Shown: positions 1 through 14,300, counted from the stretch's first letter. The stretch: 64,000 nucleotides of DNA from Physella acuta (GCF_028476545.1 NW_026733216.1:179501-243500); one strand, 5' to 3'. A program made the numbers and translations. The notes: generated by a model from the sequence alone, not told the origin.

Positions 1-383
1 ATTCCCCACATGCCCACATGCCATGTAAAATCACACGGCATCGTTGAAACACGATCTAAAAAAAATTCATAATTTATCGATTTTGCAAATGGTTTTGTTT
101 TTAAACGTGTATTTTTGTCCTTGAGAACTACAAGTACACGATGTTACATTTCTATCAACCCTGTCCACTGAAGTTAGCCCAGTGCTACAAAAGTCTAACA
201 CTCACTTAAATAGGTGTGTTTTTTTATGTAAATTATTGACGACATCCTTTCTTAAATAGAAACATTTTAAGAAATACCTCCACGGTAAATAGTATTTTTT
301 TCTGGCATCTCTTACCCACTACCCCCCCCCCCACTTTTTTTACAACACCCCTTTCCGGGCGAAATAGAAAAAAACATACAATT

Positions 384-1086
384 CAGGGGCGGAACTACAG
401 TGCCGCCAGACCCCAGGGGGGGGGGGGCACGCCATCTAGGGGCCCATAGCCGACCATAATAATATTTTTTTATAGTTAAACATTTTTTAAAATGTTCTTG
501 CATTTTATGACTTGATGGTTGTTTTGTAAAATGATTACCGTAGCTGCGATTGGATTATCTTTATTCTATAGACACCACCCCACGCCATTGTATATTCTTT
601 TTCCCTGTTTTTAAACCACAATGAAAGCAGAGTCTTTCTCCTATAATCAAACTTATCAAAGATAAGCAAACGTTCAAACCACTTTCATGACTTATTTCCC
701 TTTTTTAAATAGTCAAATAGGGGTGCTCATAAGCTCATTTTTATAGATTTGTACTAAACTAATTAAAAAGCAATTACTTCTCTTAATTATATTTTTTTAT
801 AAAATGCTTACTAAAGAATGACATTGTACAAAAAGAAAATGTATAAAAAATCAACAACATAAATACAAAAAACATAAACATAACACGACACACCATTACT
901 TATACAAAGCATTCATGTTTTATTTTATTTTGACCGCCTAGAGGTCTTATAGCTGAAATAAAAATAAAGCTGATTTCCACAAAACACATTAATACACTTA
1001 AAAACTTAACGTGATGTTGTAAGTTAAACATTTTTTTTCAAAACCCGAACAGGCCAGCAATGAGTGTCCTATGTTCGTATTTTATT

Positions 1087-1151
<65 letters not shown>

Positions 1152-1209
1152 GGGGGGGGGGCTAAAACATCTTTTGCGGGATGGTCCTTTTTTTCTAGTT
1201 CCGCCACTG
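384..1209. mobile_element. Non-autonomous hAT-type DNA transposon, 826 bp
   Basis: Terminal inverted repeats of about 13 bp, CAGGGGCGGAACT at the left and AGTTCCGCCACTG at the right (one mismatch), flanked by perfect 8-bp duplications ATACAATT at 376-383 and 1210-1217. An 8-bp duplication and CAG...CTG ends fit the hAT superfamily. The interior holds a G run, a TA microsatellite (1089-1149) and no transposase. Confidence 0.75.
1088..1149. repeat. TA dinucleotide microsatellite
   Basis: About 30 uninterrupted TA units, followed directly by a run of about 12 G. Similar TA arrays recur across the window. Confidence 0.95.
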
Positions 1210-1499
1210 ATACAATTTACATACAAAATAAATGGTTTTAGTAGTGTCTGCTTCTCCCCGGAAAGTTTCAACCCCTCTACAGAAAGTTTACATAAACCCT
1301 CCCTCCCCACCTCGCCCTTGAGGGGAAAATGTCTTTTCGAAACCCTTACTATAATAACAAATGCATAAGTCGCTCTGAATGTCGCATTATACTTTTTATA
1401 AAGCCAGCGAATCTCTCGAGTGCAGAGAGAAAATAACTCAAACTCCATTACGTAAATAAACACCGAACCATTTCCCGCGCGGCAGTTGAGAGCAGGCGT

Positions 1500-1676
1500 T
1501 CACGTCCATTCATGTCTGCTACTCCACGCAGTCCGCGCGTAACTCTAACACAGACCAGACGATGTGAACTGGGATCTGCTACCTAGACCGGTCACAATAA
1601 AATAGTCTGGTTTATCGTCTGGAGAGCAGCGCTCTCTACTCGGTCAATCCTGCTCAACACTAACACTAAATCTGGT
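1500..1676 (+). promoter_or_regulatory. Possible promoter and noncoding first exon of the P450
   Basis: This GC-richer patch in AT-rich DNA ends in a good donor (CTG/GTGAGT, junction near 1675). The first P450 coding exon has an acceptor about 25 bp before its ATG, so a noncoding exon upstream is expected. No TATA box is clear. The link is inference. Confidence 0.2.
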
Positions 1677-2000
1677 GAGTTTTTGCTCTAAGCATTTCAT
1701 ATAGGCCTACAATCTGGTAGTGTTTTGCTTTAAGCTTCTGTTTACACCGCTAACTAACATGAATTACAATCTACTACGAAGCTTAAACTTTTGAGAAATT
1801 TTTAGTTTAAATCTGTTTTACGTGTTTAAGTAAATTTATAAGATTTGTATTGCTAACTACACGGCTGTAAAAATACGTTCTCGTTTAACCCTGCTTATGG
1901 TGGGAAGGTTAATTACGTATTCGTATGCCGACTCATCAGTTAAGTAGGTAGGTTAGTAGATAGATTATGTACACGTATACAGTGTTGTATTATATAGCTC

Positions 2001-2290
2001 ATGCACATTATAATTTTATTTATATGCCGGGGTAGGGGACAGCCTCCACCTACCCCGCCCCCCTCCCCCGAAACACGTTTACCGACCCTCCCACCCCCTA
2101 CCCACCTTAATGAAATAAATAGAAATTATATAAAAATAGTCCCCCCCCCCCATCCCGAAATTTTCAAGTGTCCTTTCCCCGGAGAAAAAGTCTTAAAGAA
2201 ACACTGGCTGCCCCAGTCCTACCCTAACAACCCCCCATACCTCCACTACCACCCTCCACCCCCACCCCCACGCAATCACCAAACGCTTCA
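2001..2290. repeat. C-tract repeat, decayed copy of the poly-G/poly-C MITE family
   Basis: C-rich stretches around AAATTTTCAAGTGTCC and AAAGAAACACTG, words shared with the better-preserved copy at 44754-44982. No flanking duplication found. The apparent proline-rich reading frame here is low-complexity sequence. Confidence 0.4.
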
Positions 2291-2856
2291 ATAAAACTTC
2301 AGTGTTAGAACACATATTTGATTTTCACCTTTTAAATATTCGTTGTTCGTTGTTATAATAGATCGTAGCTACTGAAATTTAGTCCTCCATCTTAAACATT
2401 AGAACATCCGTGTTAAAAACAAAACATCCGTCTTTTCAATTAGGCCTTGGCTCTTAAACATAGACCTTGTTTGGAAAAAATGTGACCTCCACCATTAAAA
2501 TTCGATACCGTTATTTAAAAGACCTTCGTCGTTAAAATATACCTTCTCTTTTAAAATTAAAACTTAGTAGTTTGAACTAGACCGTCGTGTTTTCAATTTT
2601 ACTTTGGCTGTTGATAAAATGTTGGTCCTCGCTGTTTCACACAACCATGCTGAAGTGGGTGTTAGTGGTAGAGACCTCGCTTTTTGTTGAAAGGTCATCC
2701 TGCAATTTTAGGGGAGGTCATTGTCCTGATATGAGAGGTCACCCGGTCACTTCAGGGGAGACTACTGTGTTGGTAGGAGAGGTCATCCTGCCATTTTAGG
2801 GGAGGTCATTTTGTCTTAGTAATTAACCCATTTTGTCTTTTCCTGAAGTCTAATTA

Positions 2857-3079
<223 letters not shown>

Positions 3080-3587
3080 TGTAATTAAACCATATGTTTG
3101 AAATCCCATAAGGTGCTTTCTGTTTTTGCAATGTGCATACATTTTGAAAATGCTTAAATTCTCTTTCTCCTGAACAATGTTTTAAAAGAAGTTTGGCCAG
3201 CACTACAGAAATACCGTGTTAGTCTGGGAGGGGAGGGTACATACACGTGTACTTTGAGAACTCCTGAAAGAAGTATACCTACGTCATATAGAAGAAAGGA
3301 AGATTAGAAACAAAAAGAGTTTTTCACACAAAAACACATTTGGAAATACATTATACAATGTTAAGTTGGAACTACATAATACACTGTAAAGTTGGCAATA
3401 CATAATACACTTGAATGTGTAAAGCGAGACTGTAAATGAGAAGACCTATGTCATTTAAAAATTATTAAAACGTTGAGCTATTAACTAAGATTTTTAGCAT
3501 TGCATTGTGTTGATGATTTCGTGAAACTATCCACACAGGTAATTATTGTCAGCTAATGAATCTTTGTCCGAAGCGAAAGGCAATGGC

Positions 3588-3671
3588 ATTCTTCACTAAT
3601 GATTCTTCACTAATGATTCTTCACTAATGATTCTTCACTAATGATTCTTCACTAATGATTCTTCACTAATG
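3588..3671. repeat. 14-bp tandem repeat, six copies
   Basis: Unit ATTCTTCACTAATG repeated six times without a visible mismatch, which suggests recent expansion. Confidence 0.95.
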
Positions 3672-3714
3672 ACAGAAACAAATTTAGGAGATATATAAGT
3701 CAACATGTACTGGA

Positions 3715-3925
3715 CAGCGTGACCTAAGAGAGAAAACCTCGAGTTCGTATCCGGGTTTAAGTAACTAGAACATCATTGAGTCCACCCAGCTCTGATGAGA
3801 ACCTAACTCACGTTTGGGAAAGTAAAGGCGGCTGGGCAAAGTGCTGACCACACCTTCTCTTCATATGACGGGGTAAAAAACATATGAACTCTACTTTATC
3901 TGCCCAACCAACGGATCACCAGGTC
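3715..3925 (+). repeat. tRNA-derived SINE (family 2)
   Basis: A B-box-like word (GAGTTCGTATCC) is followed by a body with AACCTAACTCACG, AAAGTAAAGGCGGCTGG and CTTCATATGACG. The same order is seen in reverse at 58253-58460 and 26440-26600. The A-box end is degraded here. Confidence 0.6.
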
Positions 3926-4149
3926 TAAAGAGGATTCTCTACTTTTTACTTTGCAAGAAAACATAGGTTATCTATAAATAAAATGGCAAAAATATGCTCG
4001 CTATAAATAAACCAGCAATGATAGGCGTAAATATGATTAGGGTGTTTCCCTTTCAACAATGTAACTATTGTATTTTGTTTTATATTATAAAAAATGCTCG
4101 TCCGGAAGAAATTATATTGTGGTGGGCAGTGAGGGAGGGTGAAGGCATA

Positions 4150-4350
4150 CAAGACGGGGGTGGGGCAATTTACTGAACATCATACACACACATACACACA
4201 CAGACACACATACACGCACAAACAAGACGGGGGGTGGTTCAATTTACTGAACATCATACACACACACACACAGACACACACACATACACACACACAGACA
4301 CGCACACATACACGCACACACAAGACGGAGGGGGGGCTATTTACTGAACA
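4150..4350. repeat. CA-rich tandem repeat, about three copies of an 80-100 bp unit
   Basis: Three copies of AAGACGG plus a G run, then TTTACTGAACATCAT, each followed by a variable CA tract. Confidence 0.8.
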
Positions 4351-4821
4351 TCATGCATTGTTTTTTAAGTGTTGAATGACTCACGTAATTTTATTGTCTT
4401 CTGATTTAAGACTACTCACAATATCTCACGTTTTGCTGAGCAGTTGTTGCTATTGTGCTCCAAAACCTTGAGTGCATGAGACATTTTCTGACCCCCACTT
4501 GACCCCCACTTGACCCCTGATGTTGACTCCCTTTCTACTTTCTACTGCATGTTTGAAAGTAGTGAAGAACTAAAATGAACAACTTCCTAAAGTTTTTGAA
4601 GTATTAGTGAAACAGAAACTCGGCTTCTCATTCATAAAGAAAACGAGTATTTAAAGTCCTGTAATAGTAGTAAACTATGGGGGGAAAAAATGGTTCTTGC
4701 TCTCTAACATAGGGGAGATAAATCTTGGGTCGAAAAAATGTTAATTAATGGTAGAAATAAAGGGGAGATTATTCCCCCACCGAGTTTCGGCTTCAGTGCA
4801 AATGTAGTGTTGTTAAAGTTA

Positions 4822-5075
4822 ACAGTAGACTAGCAAAGTAGGGAACAGTTAAAGACAACCATTGTAGTAAAGTAGGGAATAGTTAAAGACAATCAGTGTA
4901 TTAGAGTAGGGAATAGTTAAAGACAATCAGCGTATTAGAGTAGGGAATAGAAAAAGACAATCATTGTAGTAAAGTAGGGAATAGTTAATGACAAGCAGTT
5001 TAGTAAAATAGAGAATTGCTTATGACAATATAATTAGACTAACAAAGTAGAGAATAGTAAAATATAATTTAGACT
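4822..5075. repeat. Imperfect 34-bp minisatellite, about seven copies
   Basis: Units built on AAAGTAGGGAATAGTTAAAG with increasing divergence toward the right end. It lies just upstream of the P450 first coding exon. Confidence 0.85.
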
Positions 5076-5354
5076 AATGAAGTAAGTTTTACTGTGGCAG
5101 TCAAGTCATTACGATGTTTACTTTAATGGAAAATAATATAGCTAAAACAAAACTGTGCTAGTAAGGTAGGCCTACATGGCCAAAGTGAAGTAAAAACATT
5201 TGGCGAGAAAAGTACAGAACTGTACAAAAAAATAAGTCTATCAAAGTACAGAGACTGATAAAGTTGTGTAAACTATACGAATAGCTCTACAATGTGAATT
5301 AATTAATGGATGCACTTTTTTGTTGGCAGTGTAAGCGTATGACCTGAGGACATC

Positions 5355-8300
5355 ATGTCCTACCCCCCAGGACCGAAAGGACTTCCCATTGTGGGCAGTT
5401 TACTCAGCTACAAAGACCACAGGACCAGCCTCCAGTGGACGAAAGAGTTCGGTCCGTTCTACTGCACCTGGATGGGGCTACAGGAGATGGCCTACTTCAA
5501 CAGCATCGAGCTGGTTGAAGGCTACATGGAGGGGGAGGTGGGGGAGCTGATGCTGGGCAGACCGGAAGGTCCTTTACCTATAGGTCAAGGTCAGTGCTCC
5601 AAGAAATTTATTATACAGGAACGTTCTTTTTGTAGACGAGAAGGGAAAAGAAGTGACGAATGAAATCGATTTTTAAAAAAAAATCGACATCGATTTCACC
5701 ACAACAGTAAAATAGCCTTAACCTCGACCAACTCTTTATATTAACACTAGCCCACACTCTAGTATAAATAGTATAAATATCAACTTAGCGTTGAATGAGG
5801 TTATTTAAGTTATAACATCATTGTACTTCTTTCCTCTTCTTCTTCGTTCTTAATTTAGTGTTGAAGGGGATCGAGATTTATCTGCAAGTGGGTTTGAACT
5901 TGAGACTTTGTTTGAATTTATCAACCATGAGCTTTTGCCGACTCGACCACGCCTCCAACACAATTAAGCGTTACGTGTCAACTGGTTATGCGCCATAGAG
6001 GCCATTGACTCCGATTTCAGCCTGCTCTTCTTTTTGGATTTGCTTCCATAGCCTACATGGCAGCAGTTGTTTAATTTTGGAGTTGTCTCTCCTAGAAGAG
6101 TGGCTGTCCCCAGCTAACGAGCCTCATCTGCTCGAGGGTTCGAACTCGAGACTTTTCGGTTTAGCAACCATGAGCTTTACCGACTCGACCACGCCGACCC
6201 CATCATAGTACTAATGTAGTCATTTATCACGGGAAATTAAGACGGTAGGGGTTTTAACAAACGTTTTTGATTTTTACAATAAAGTTAATTTAAATTTACG
6301 TACATCTCTATCGAATGCGTGTTTAATATGAGAAAAGACGGAACATTTTTTACATAATATATTCAACATTTTATTGTCCAGTAGGCTGGTTCCCAGTACT
6401 GAAGATTCGGACACCATCTTCCCAAATGTGGCCCCAGTCTAGCTGTATACGCTTACATTCCCCCCCCCCCGATCACTCTGGGGTTGTTGTTTTTTCGCGG
6501 ACACACCAGCCACTAAACAGAGGTTAAAGGTCGTCTTAAACGTCACAAAGGTTTGAATAAAACCTTAAACAAATACGAACCGTATATGTCAGTTAGAAGT
6601 GTCCGAAATTTCGCTCGGGCGTTTCGATCTAGACAGACAGACAGAGGAAGTGAGTTAAATAAAAGCTTGTAATAAAACATAACAATGCGCCACTGTTTGA
6701 TTGATTTACTTCGCGTCGAGCAGCTTAAGCCAGCTATCTGGCTCATCTTTCGAGACATCTTCACATTTATCTGGAGTGTGGATCTGCCAGATATCAAACA
6801 ATCTTCGTGATCGTCTGCTGTACGTGCGTCATAAAACATGGCTGGTGGACAAAGATATGTGGAAGTGTCTTCTCTCATATAGTGGCAGAGACCATTGTCT
6901 CTAGCAAAAGTGCCGGATATCGTTGTCAATGTGCTAGATAAAGCTGTCACTAGCCTATGTGCCAGATAACATTGTCACTAGTATACGTGTCATATATAAC
7001 GGACACTAGTATGCGTGTCATTGTTACTAGCATACGTGCCAGATAACATTGTCACTAGCGTATGTGGCAGATACCATTGTCTCTCTCATATAGTGGCAGA
7101 GACCATCGTCAATAGCATACATGCCAGATAAAACGTGGTAGATATCATTGTCAATAGCATACATGCCAGATAAAACTGTCAGTAGGTAGCATACGTGTTA
7201 GATATCATTGTCACTAGCATATGTGCCACATATCATTGTCACTAGCATATGTGCCAGATAACATTGTCACTAGCATATGTGCCAGATAACATTGTCACTA
7301 GCATATGTGCCACATATCATTGTCACTAGCATATGTGCCACATATCATTGTCACTAGCATATGTGCCAGATAACATTGTCACTAGCATATGTGCCAGATA
7401 TCATTGTCACTAGCATATGTGCCACATATCATTGTCACTAGCATATGTGCCACATATCATTGTCACTAGCATATGTGCCAGATAACATTGTCACTAGCAT
7501 ATGTGCCAGATAACATTGTCACTAGCATATGTGCCACATATCATTGTCACTAGCATATGTGCCAGATAACATTGTCACTAGCATATGTGCCAGATAACAT
7601 TGTCACTAGCATATGTGCCACATATCATTGTCACTAGCATATGTGCCAGATAACATTGTCACTAGCATATGTGCCAGATATCATTGTCACTAGCATATGT
7701 GCCACATATCATTGTCACTAGCATATGTGCCAGATAACATTGTCACTAGCATATGTGCCACATATCATTGTCACTAGCATATGTGCCAGATAACATTGTC
7801 ACTAGCATATGTGCCAGATAACATTGTCACTAGCATATGTGCCGGATACCACTGTCACTGTCAAACGTTCCATTGACACTGTCACTAGCATACGTGACAG
7901 ATACCTAGCATACATATACCATTGTCCCTAGCATACAAGGGCAGACAACAATCTCCCAAGCATACAGAAGCAAATGGATTGTGGAAAATACCACCGGTTT
8001 CTGTTTATGCCTTGTGTACGTGTACGCTACGTGTACGTGTTGGGGTACGGGTATTGCGTACGTGTATGTATGTTTCCCTATCCTTACCTAGACTACACAC
8101 ACACGTTTGTATGTTTCCCACTTTGCCATCCTTCATGATTAACATATCAGATGACAGCTACTTCTATTGTTAACCCTGAACTATTGATTGAGTAGCGTGT
8201 AATTGTCTGCTCAATGCACGTGAGGTTATCTCTGACTTTAAATTAGTTGTATTAAACAGATAACAGATTACTTAACAGCACAACAATTTAAAACTAGATT

Positions 8301-11300
8301 TACAGTAGCGCGCATCTCTGATCAAATACGTTTCTACAAGCTTTTATTTAACTCGCTTCCTCGTCAGTCGTCAGTCTAGATCGAAACGTGGGTCAGGACA
8401 TGAAGACAATACAATCTGAAATTAAATTTGACTTAATTTGGTGCGCGGACCTTTGACCACAGGTGTTTTGACCATAGGGGATTTGAGCATAGGGGGTTTG
8501 ACCACAGCGGAGCTTTGACCATAGGGGGTTTGACCACAGCGGGGCTTTGACCATAGTGGGTTTGACCACAGCGGGGCTTTGACCATAACGGAGCTTTGAC
8601 CATAGGGGGTTTGACCACAGCGGGGCTTTGACCATAACGGAGCTTTGACCATAGGGGGTTTGACTATAGGGGGTTTGGCCACAGGTGTTTTCGCAGCAGA
8701 GGGTCTTTGATCACAGGTGGTTTGTCAACGAATGTGTGATCACAAGCGCTGTGTTCTGCTTTAAAAACAGGTGTTTTTTCCATAAAGGGTCTTTGATCAC
8801 AGGGCTTTTTTTCCATATAGGGTCTTTGATCACTGGTGGTTTTTCCAATGCTGGCGTTTGCTAATAAGCGCTTTGCCCATATATTGTAATGGTTTATTTA
8901 AAATGTTGTGTAATTATATTTTAAATTGCGGCAGGATATAATAATATGTTAATTCATCATATATAAATACAAGTAATCTAAACCATACAATTATTACTTC
9001 TTTGACCACACTGTTGGCATTTTTTTTTATCTTTTGTTATCCTTTCTATTTATGTATTTTTAAGTGCATCTACATTATTTATTTGTGAAACTTGTTATAT
9101 GTCGCATTATTTATGTTCCATTTATATTTAAAATAAATTATATGAGGCGTCGCACCAGCCTTTATGTGGAGACTAAAATATCGTTCTTAACTTTTTTTTA
9201 GTTCGTTAATTTCTATTAATGGACTCCCAGGAAACTAGTATAAAATCGAATTAATTGTATCACAAATTTAAATCAAATAACAATTTATAATATCTGTTTT
9301 AAAATCTATATATTATGGTTAACCCCGCTCTGTGGCCAAAACCCCGCTGTGGTCATACCCTCTATGGTCAAACCCCCTATGGTCAAACCCCCTATGGTCA
9401 AACCTCCGCTGTGGTCAAACCTCCGCTGTGGTCAAACCCTCTATGGTCGAATCCCCTATGATCAAAGCATAATTGGATGCCTAATTAATTTTTTATGAAT
9501 TAATTACAATTAGGACCGAATTAGTAGGCAGTTCGATCCAACTACTCCACACGCGTCATCACTTTCAATAGCGCATTATCACGCTCAATAGGCGCGCAAA
9601 GGTTTTTAGTCATGTAACTCTATTGTAAATAAAAACATGTAAAGTACTAAAAAATAAACCGGGAGTGATCTCCCCTAAACTTTCTCGAATATTCTTATAT
9701 AAAATAACAGGGGATGGGAACTCGGGCTATAGACATGATTTTTAATCCATTTTAAATACTTAAAGTTTTAAAAATAGAATAAAATCTCGTAGACAAATTA
9801 ATTGCACACCAAGTGAACGCCAAATAAAAAAGCGCATAATGGTGCGCAATATTATTATTACTTTTAAAATTTACATTAGTTTTTTGAGAAATCGGAAGTA
9901 GCGTAAAGTACTACTTCCAGTCAACGGAAATGACTCAAAATTTGATAGAAGGTAGAGAATTAGATCTTTTACTTACATATGAAATTTCATTTATCTATCT
10001 GAAATAGTACTCAAGTTATAGGCTTTTGAAAAATTCAAAGTAGGAAAAGTACCACTTCCGGTTATCGGAAATCGCTCAAAAGTTGATACGGATCTACGAT
10101 TTTGATAAAATACTTATATATGAAATTTCATCAACCTGGCTGTAACGGTTCTCAAGTTATCGTGTTTACACACGGACAGACAGACACACAGACACACAGA
10201 CACACAGACAGACACACAGACATACGGACAAGATTGCAAAATTATGTTTTTCCGTATCAGTGAGGTGTGAAACGTCGAGATTTGTAAAAATCTCGATTTT
10301 TTTTTTTTGCACGATTACAAGACTTTCTCTATACTTCGTATATACGAGAAAGTAAAAATTCATAAAAACGTTTTTATGCAATAATGCACTAAAAAGTAGA
10401 AAATAAATTATACACTACTATTCAAATTACTATAAAGAAAAGCGTGGGTCTCTTCCTAAATATTACTAATGGTATCCAATAGATACTAATGTGACCCACG
10501 CGTTTCTTTATAGTTATTTAAATAGTAGTGTATAATTTATTTTCTACTTTTTAGTGCATTTGTACTTAAAAGCTTGTTATTAAAACGTTTTTTATGAAAA
10601 AATTATAAAAGTACAGATCTAAATTTGAACAACGTTAGGGGGTAACTTGAAGTAATATTTCATGCTGATCTCACTTAATACAACGCACAATTCATCGTAC
10701 GACACACGTCTATGTTAGACAGGATCATTAGAATTAGTCCAGAGTGAAGCTAGAATCCTCTTCTTCTGTCTAGTATTTTAGGATTACTCTGATGCCACCA
10801 CTACTGTTCTTCCACCCGTCTCCGATGATTAATGTATTAAACGGGGAAACATTTTTATAAGCTTTTGTTTAGTTCATAATGTTTGTTTGTCTATTGGTTT
10901 CTCTTTTTTTTGCCTGTTTTTTTTAAATCTATTATACTATTTGTTGGTTTGTTGGTTTATTGGTATGTTTCTTTGTTTGTTTTTTACAAGATTGACCTTA
11001 AATCCACACACATTATGAACTAAATTAAAAACGCTTTTAATAAAATGATCAGAAAAATACTTTATTATAATAAGCTGTTAAATGTACCTAAAATCAAGTC
11101 TCATCTTATAATATTTTTCTCATTTCTCTGTCCAGGCCTTCTCTTTGGTAGCGGAGAAAACTGGGAGAAGAACAGGATACGCGTGAGAGAGGCCTTAGAG
11201 CACCCCAGGTTCAAATCCAAATTGGAAGAAGTCATCCATCACGAGCTGGGCATCGCGCTACAGAAGCTTGATGCCCAGCTGACCCCCGACCCCATGAGGC

Positions 11301-14300
11301 TAGGGGATGTGTTTCTGGAACCGTGTGTGTATGTTGTTGCTGGGGTCCTTTTAGGGGACCCAGTGCCGCTAGACTCAGAGGACAGGCGTGTTCTGTTGAG
11401 CATCGCCCAGGACATGTTTCAGTGTAACTTCCGCTCGTTCATGACACAGTTCTCATTGAAGTGTCCGATGTAAGTATACAATGTGATATGTAATCTTTTG
11501 AAGTGTTCAATATATGTACACAATGTGATATGTAATGTAAGTACACTGTGTGATATGCAATCTTTTGAAGTGTAAAATGTATGTACACAATGTGATATGA
11601 AATCTTTTGAAGTGTAAAATGTATGTACACAATGTGATATGAAATCTTTTGAAGTGTAAAATGTATGTACACAATGTGATATGAAATCTTTTGAAGTGTA
11701 AAATGTATGTACACAATGTGATATGAAATCTTTTGAAGTGTAAAATGTATGTACACAATGTGATATGAAATCTTTTGAAGTCCCAAATGTAAATACAAAA
11801 TGTGATGTGCAATCGTTTTTTTTTTTGAGTCCAACATTAAGAACACAGGCTAGCAGTAAGATATTTTTCAGTTCTTAAAACAATATTTTACATTAATTTT
11901 CAAATAGGTGATTTTTAACAAACTTAATTTTGAACAAAACTAAACAGCGGAAAAAAATAATTAGTTATTGATATTATAAATTAGTAGAAAGAAAATTTCA
12001 CATCAACTGATTAATCAATATTATTATATGTACGGCTTAGAAATTTAATTTTAATTTAAATTGCAATATTTGTTAAATTAACATGTCTTTAAAGTAGTCG
12101 AGTAAAATATCTTTTCGTAGTTTTATTTACTTTCAAATATTTAATGGACATTTGTCTTTGCAAATTTTTTAAACAATTTGCTTGTCGTAAAATACAGTGT
12201 GTATCTCTGTCGCTAAATTATTGACATAATGAACTGTGCTAAAATAGATCAGTATCAATCACATAACAAACATATCCTGACAGCCACTTGACTTGATAGA
12301 CATTGTGTTAGTGATGCTTTGTTCCAACTTGAAATCAACACAACTCAGTTCATGATATCTACTACAGGACAGCGAAGCTAGTGTCAACGGTTCTCTTCAC
12401 CGAGTTGGTCGACCTGCAGAAGACGATCAGCACACTCAGGGCGTTGATCCGGAAATGGGTCAAGGCCATCCGCCAACGGGCAACTGCTAAAGACTCACCC
12501 GCCACGAAGCTGGATGAAGCATCGGCTATTTACTCTATGCTGAAAGATGTGGGGTTTCACGAAAGCACGGAGGAGAATGGTGAGAGATGTGTGTTATAAT
12601 TTCATCTACTGAAGTATAAGCACATGCTGGTAGGCTGTTGCTAGTAGAGATAGTTTAGAGATTCTGGGATATTGAGTGTATGCGTAGTGGCTATATCCGT
12701 CTTTTCTCATTATTTGCTCGAAGACAATATGTGGGTTTAAAAGTGGCGTGAACGATTTTTAAAGGTGACTTTATGAAGGTGGTTAGGAGAAAGTGGATGT
12801 ATACAGGTAGAGAGGAATAAATACGAAAACATTTTGATGGCTGTTAAAGTTTGGATTGAGTAAAATCGACTTAACATGGCTTCGAGGTGGGGAAAGGTTG
12901 CCTTTACAAATTGACCTAGCTATGTCTTAGTACGTGGGTCTGGCAATGGTTGCCTAGCAACGGCTGCCCGCTAATGGCTGTCTAACAATGGTTTCTTAGC
13001 ATTGAAAACATTGTAAGAGCTCACCAAATAAAACCTGTATATTTATGACATCCTAGCATTGTTCACTAAGCAATGTTCACCTCGCGACGACCATATACGA
13101 ATGATCGTTGTAGAAAATTTACCTAGCCTAGATCAACTAAATTTAGCTAATGTAGCTACGACTACCCGATAATAACTTTAGAAAGATTAATCAACAAGGA
13201 GTATTATCCGCATGTAATATTTATCAAAGGAAAATCAAATCCCGATGTCCATCATACAAAGAATGCGTATCTAGAATAATCTTCCTCTACTAAACTACCC
13301 TACCCAGAGGCGAAGCGGGGGGGGGGGGGGGTCGGGCGGGGGGTGCGGACCGCACCGGGTGACACCATTCAGCGGGGTGACACCAATGCAAAAAATAGCA
13401 AAATATATAAAGGAAAATTTGAGGTGGGGTGCAAATCGAAAGTTTTAGGGGGGGGGGGGTGCAAATCTAAAATTTGAAAGTTTGTCGGGAAGGGTCGCTA
13501 CGCCTCTGGGGGTGACACCATTAAGTGCCGCACCGGGCGACACCCGACCTCGATACGCCACTGACCCTACCCCCTCCCCCACCCCTCACCTTTACAGAGG
13601 CCGAGCTTGTGATGACCATGAACGACATGTTCTTTGCGGGTACGACCACTGTCCAGTCTGCCTTCGAGTTTACCCTGATGTATCTCTCCAAGTACACGCA
13701 GCACCAGCAGAGGGCGCGGGAGGAGGTGGACAGGGTGGCGGGGAGCGGCCCACTCTCCTGGGCCATGAAGGAGAGGATGCCTTTCGTCTGGGCCTGCGTG
13801 CTGGAGGGTCTACGACTGGCGACCTTGACCCCGTCGACTATACCACACGTGCTGACACAGGAGGTGAAGGTGAGTAGGTGGTTTGAACGTGTTTTGTATT
13901 TTTTTTTTACTTTCTCGTATATACAAAGTATAGAGAAAGTCTTGTAATCGTGCCAAAAAAACAATCTAAATTTTTCCAAATATCGACGTTTTACAGCTCC
14001 CTGAGTCGGAAAAATATAGTTTTGCAATCTTGTCCGTACGTCTGTGTGTGTGTATGTGTGTGTGTCTGTCTGTAAACAGGATAACTTGAGCACCGTTACA
14101 GCTAGATTGATGAAATTTCATATATAAGTATTTTATCAAAATCGTAGATCCGTATCAACTTTTGAGCGATTTCTGATAACCGGAAGTGGAACTTTTTCTA
14201 CCTTGAATTTTTCTAAAGTCTATAACTTGAGTACTATTTCAGACAGATAAATGAAGTTTCACATATAAATAAAATTGCAAATTCTCTGCTTTCTTTAAAA

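Noticed and set aside
6543-6950. 135-codon minus-strand frame
   Set aside because: It crosses a dispersed repeat and the start of a minisatellite; no domain seen.
8393-8682. Three overlapping minus-strand frames with repeated peptide
   Set aside because: These are readings of a stop-free minisatellite, not a repeat protein: no signal peptide, no flanking unique coding sequence.
11439-11846. Minus-strand repeated peptide
   Set aside because: Opposite strand of the 42-bp minisatellite at the P450 exon 2 boundary.
13521-14093. 190-codon minus-strand frame
   Set aside because: It overlaps P450 exon 4, a MITE and a TG tract on the opposite strand; no domain or splice support.
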